Positions 63,357 through 64,000 of a stretch of 64,000 nt of DNA are shown here, one piece after another. Position 1 is the first letter of the stretch, and every line of letters begins with the position of its first letter. The notes under the pieces are model-generated. The model ran no database searches, was not told the origin of the DNA, and worked only from the letters and a program-made list of their open reading frames with translations. The position numbers and the translations under genes are program-made. The stretch comes from Magnimaribacter mokuoloeensis (GTDB lineage: Bacteria > Pseudomonadota > Gammaproteobacteria > Magnimaribacterales > Magnimaribacteraceae), in contig CP151794.1 of NCBI GenBank assembly GCA_041860225.1, positions 868,001-932,000 of the forward strand, written 5' to 3'.

Positions 63357-64000
63357 TTACATTTCATACCAATCTAGATAAGAACCCATGACATCTGAAA
63401 ATTCTTTTTTATTACAAAGAGATTTAAAGTGTTTGAAGGTTAATGGGTACTCAGTTTGGAAGTTTTTACTTATAAGGCTTAGGTTCTTGCTTTCCAGTTG
63501 CTGCAAATAGTGGCCTTCCCTTAGGAATTGTGCGAATTCACAAGCAAAAGATATATCCGCAATAGTCAACTGATCTCCAGCAATAAAGCTAGAAAGAGAT
63601 AAAGATTTTTCTAAGCCTTCTAAATAAAACTCATATGCAGCTTTAGTTCTTTCGTATGTATATTGAGTAATATCTTCAAGCTCTAAGAGATAAACTTGAA
63701 ATTCTCTTGAGAAAACAAGGTTAGCATCTAAAAAACTATCTATTCTAGATGTTAAGTTTATGTCGTCACCTCCATAAAGAGATTTATCTTTACATTCCCT
63801 AGCAACTGCTCTCAAGATACTATTGGATTCAAATATCCCCACTCGCTCATTACCAATAAATCCAGCTGGAACTGTCCCGAAAGGATGTTGTTCTGTGAAT
63901 TTATCTGTCTTGTAAAGAGAGCCTTTAAAACCTCTTTTACTTTTGATTTCAAATGATTTAAGTTCAGATTTATCTTCTTCTGATATTGGTTTGGCATCAA
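63357..64000 (-). CDS. Glutathione S-transferase family protein (5' end outside window)
   Basis: At least 214 residues, with the start beyond the right edge. The visible N part includes HPFGTVPAGF and the glutathione-binding FESNSILRAVA, then the helical C domain with AGDQLTIADISFACEF. A GTG at 63842 could be read as a start but lies in the middle of the thioredoxin-like domain, so the gene must extend past 64000. The closest layout is the GST domain found in fungal and eukaryotic-like EF1-gamma-type proteins; function unknown. Confidence 0.88.
   Translation of the reverse strand, partial: DAKPISEEDKSELKSFEIKSKRGFKGSLYKTDKFTEQHPFGTVPAGFIGNERVGIFESNSILRAVARECKDKSLYGGDDINLTSRIDSFLDANLVFSREFQVYLLELEDITQYTYERTKAAYEFYLEGLEKSLSLSSFIAGDQLTIADISFACEFAQFLREGHYLQQLESKNLSLISKNFQTEYPLTFKHFKSLCNKKEFSDVMGSYLDWYEM

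Noticed and set aside
63357..63842. Complete short GST gene starting at GTG 63842
   Set aside because: The same frame is open to the window edge and encodes the rest of the thioredoxin-like domain (HPFGTVPAGF), so this GTG is internal.
1..64000. tRNA, rRNA, insertion sequences, phage or attachment sites
   Set aside because: The gaps are too short for most of these and no transposase, integrase or tRNA-like cloverleaf was recognised; small RNAs cannot be excluded by eye.

Overview
The window is a gene-dense, AT-rich bacterial chromosome segment with about 60 protein genes, no rRNA or tRNA gene that I could find, no insertion sequence or phage gene, and no gap above 300 bases between genes. 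It looks like a streamlined, heterotrophic marine gammaproteobacterium. A SAR86-like lineage is my best guess, but that is inference. The gammaproteobacterial signs are the gene order leuC-leuD-leuB-asd-fimV remnant-truA-trpF-trpB-trpA-accD-folC-SPOR-cvpA-purF, an AcnB-type aconitase, an E. coli-like LexA with a near-consensus SOS box, and YjbE/F/H-type exopolysaccharide genes. The signs of streamlining are overlapping stop codons, 1-8 base gaps, very few intrinsic terminators and shortened family members.

Layout. 1-163: end of a DUF1289 gene. 260-2839: acnB. 2836-16390 (minus): fifteen tightly packed housekeeping genes from aroC down to purF, covering aromatic, leucine, aspartate-family, tryptophan, fatty acid, folate and purine synthesis. 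16511-17152: a HAD hydrolase. 17153-21763 (minus): thrH and a methylcitrate-cycle set prpB-prpC-prpD with a UPF0114 membrane protein. 21816-25995: a 5'-nucleotidase divergent from lexA around one SOS box, then topA. 26055-27074: pyrD. 27295-32823: a repeat-rich exported protein facing yjbF, yjbH and a Wza-like gene across a shared terminator. 32855-35210: nadK, a queuosine-precursor transporter and a sirtuin. 35215-41074: alcohol dehydrogenase, a pair of acyl-CoA dehydrogenases, mazG, an acyltransferase and a GST. 41078-46953: HCCA isomerase-like, metallo-beta-lactamase fold, Prc protease, xthA, tadA, DUF2237 and GNAT genes. 47183-57696: a TonB-dependent receptor followed by a catabolic-looking set (amidohydrolase lipoprotein, CoA-transferase, MFS carrier, PaaG-like hydratase/isomerase, exported CIA30 protein, PQQ-cytochrome c dehydrogenase lipoprotein). 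57698-64000 (minus): one dense ten-gene run with GST, membrane di-iron hydroxylase, apt, nucleosidase, GNAT, SDR, GFA protein and, at its end, an unrecognised three-gene ExbB/ExbD-like membrane system.

How the genes work together. The first 21 kb is core metabolism; the PrpBCD set makes 2-methylaconitate by the cofactor-free PrpD route and can use AcnB for the rehydration step. The nucleosidase and Apt form a methylthioadenosine/adenine salvage pair. The YjbE-like/YjbF/YjbH/Wza set is a surface polymer export module. The receptor, transporter, CoA-transferase, acyl-CoA dehydrogenases and quinoprotein suggest scavenging of small organic compounds, but no substrate can be read from the sequence. 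The most novel material is the ExbB/ExbD-like triad (57698-59476), the YjbE-like repeat protein (27295-28206), the reduced FimV (10830-11165) and the SOS box shared with a nucleotidase gene.
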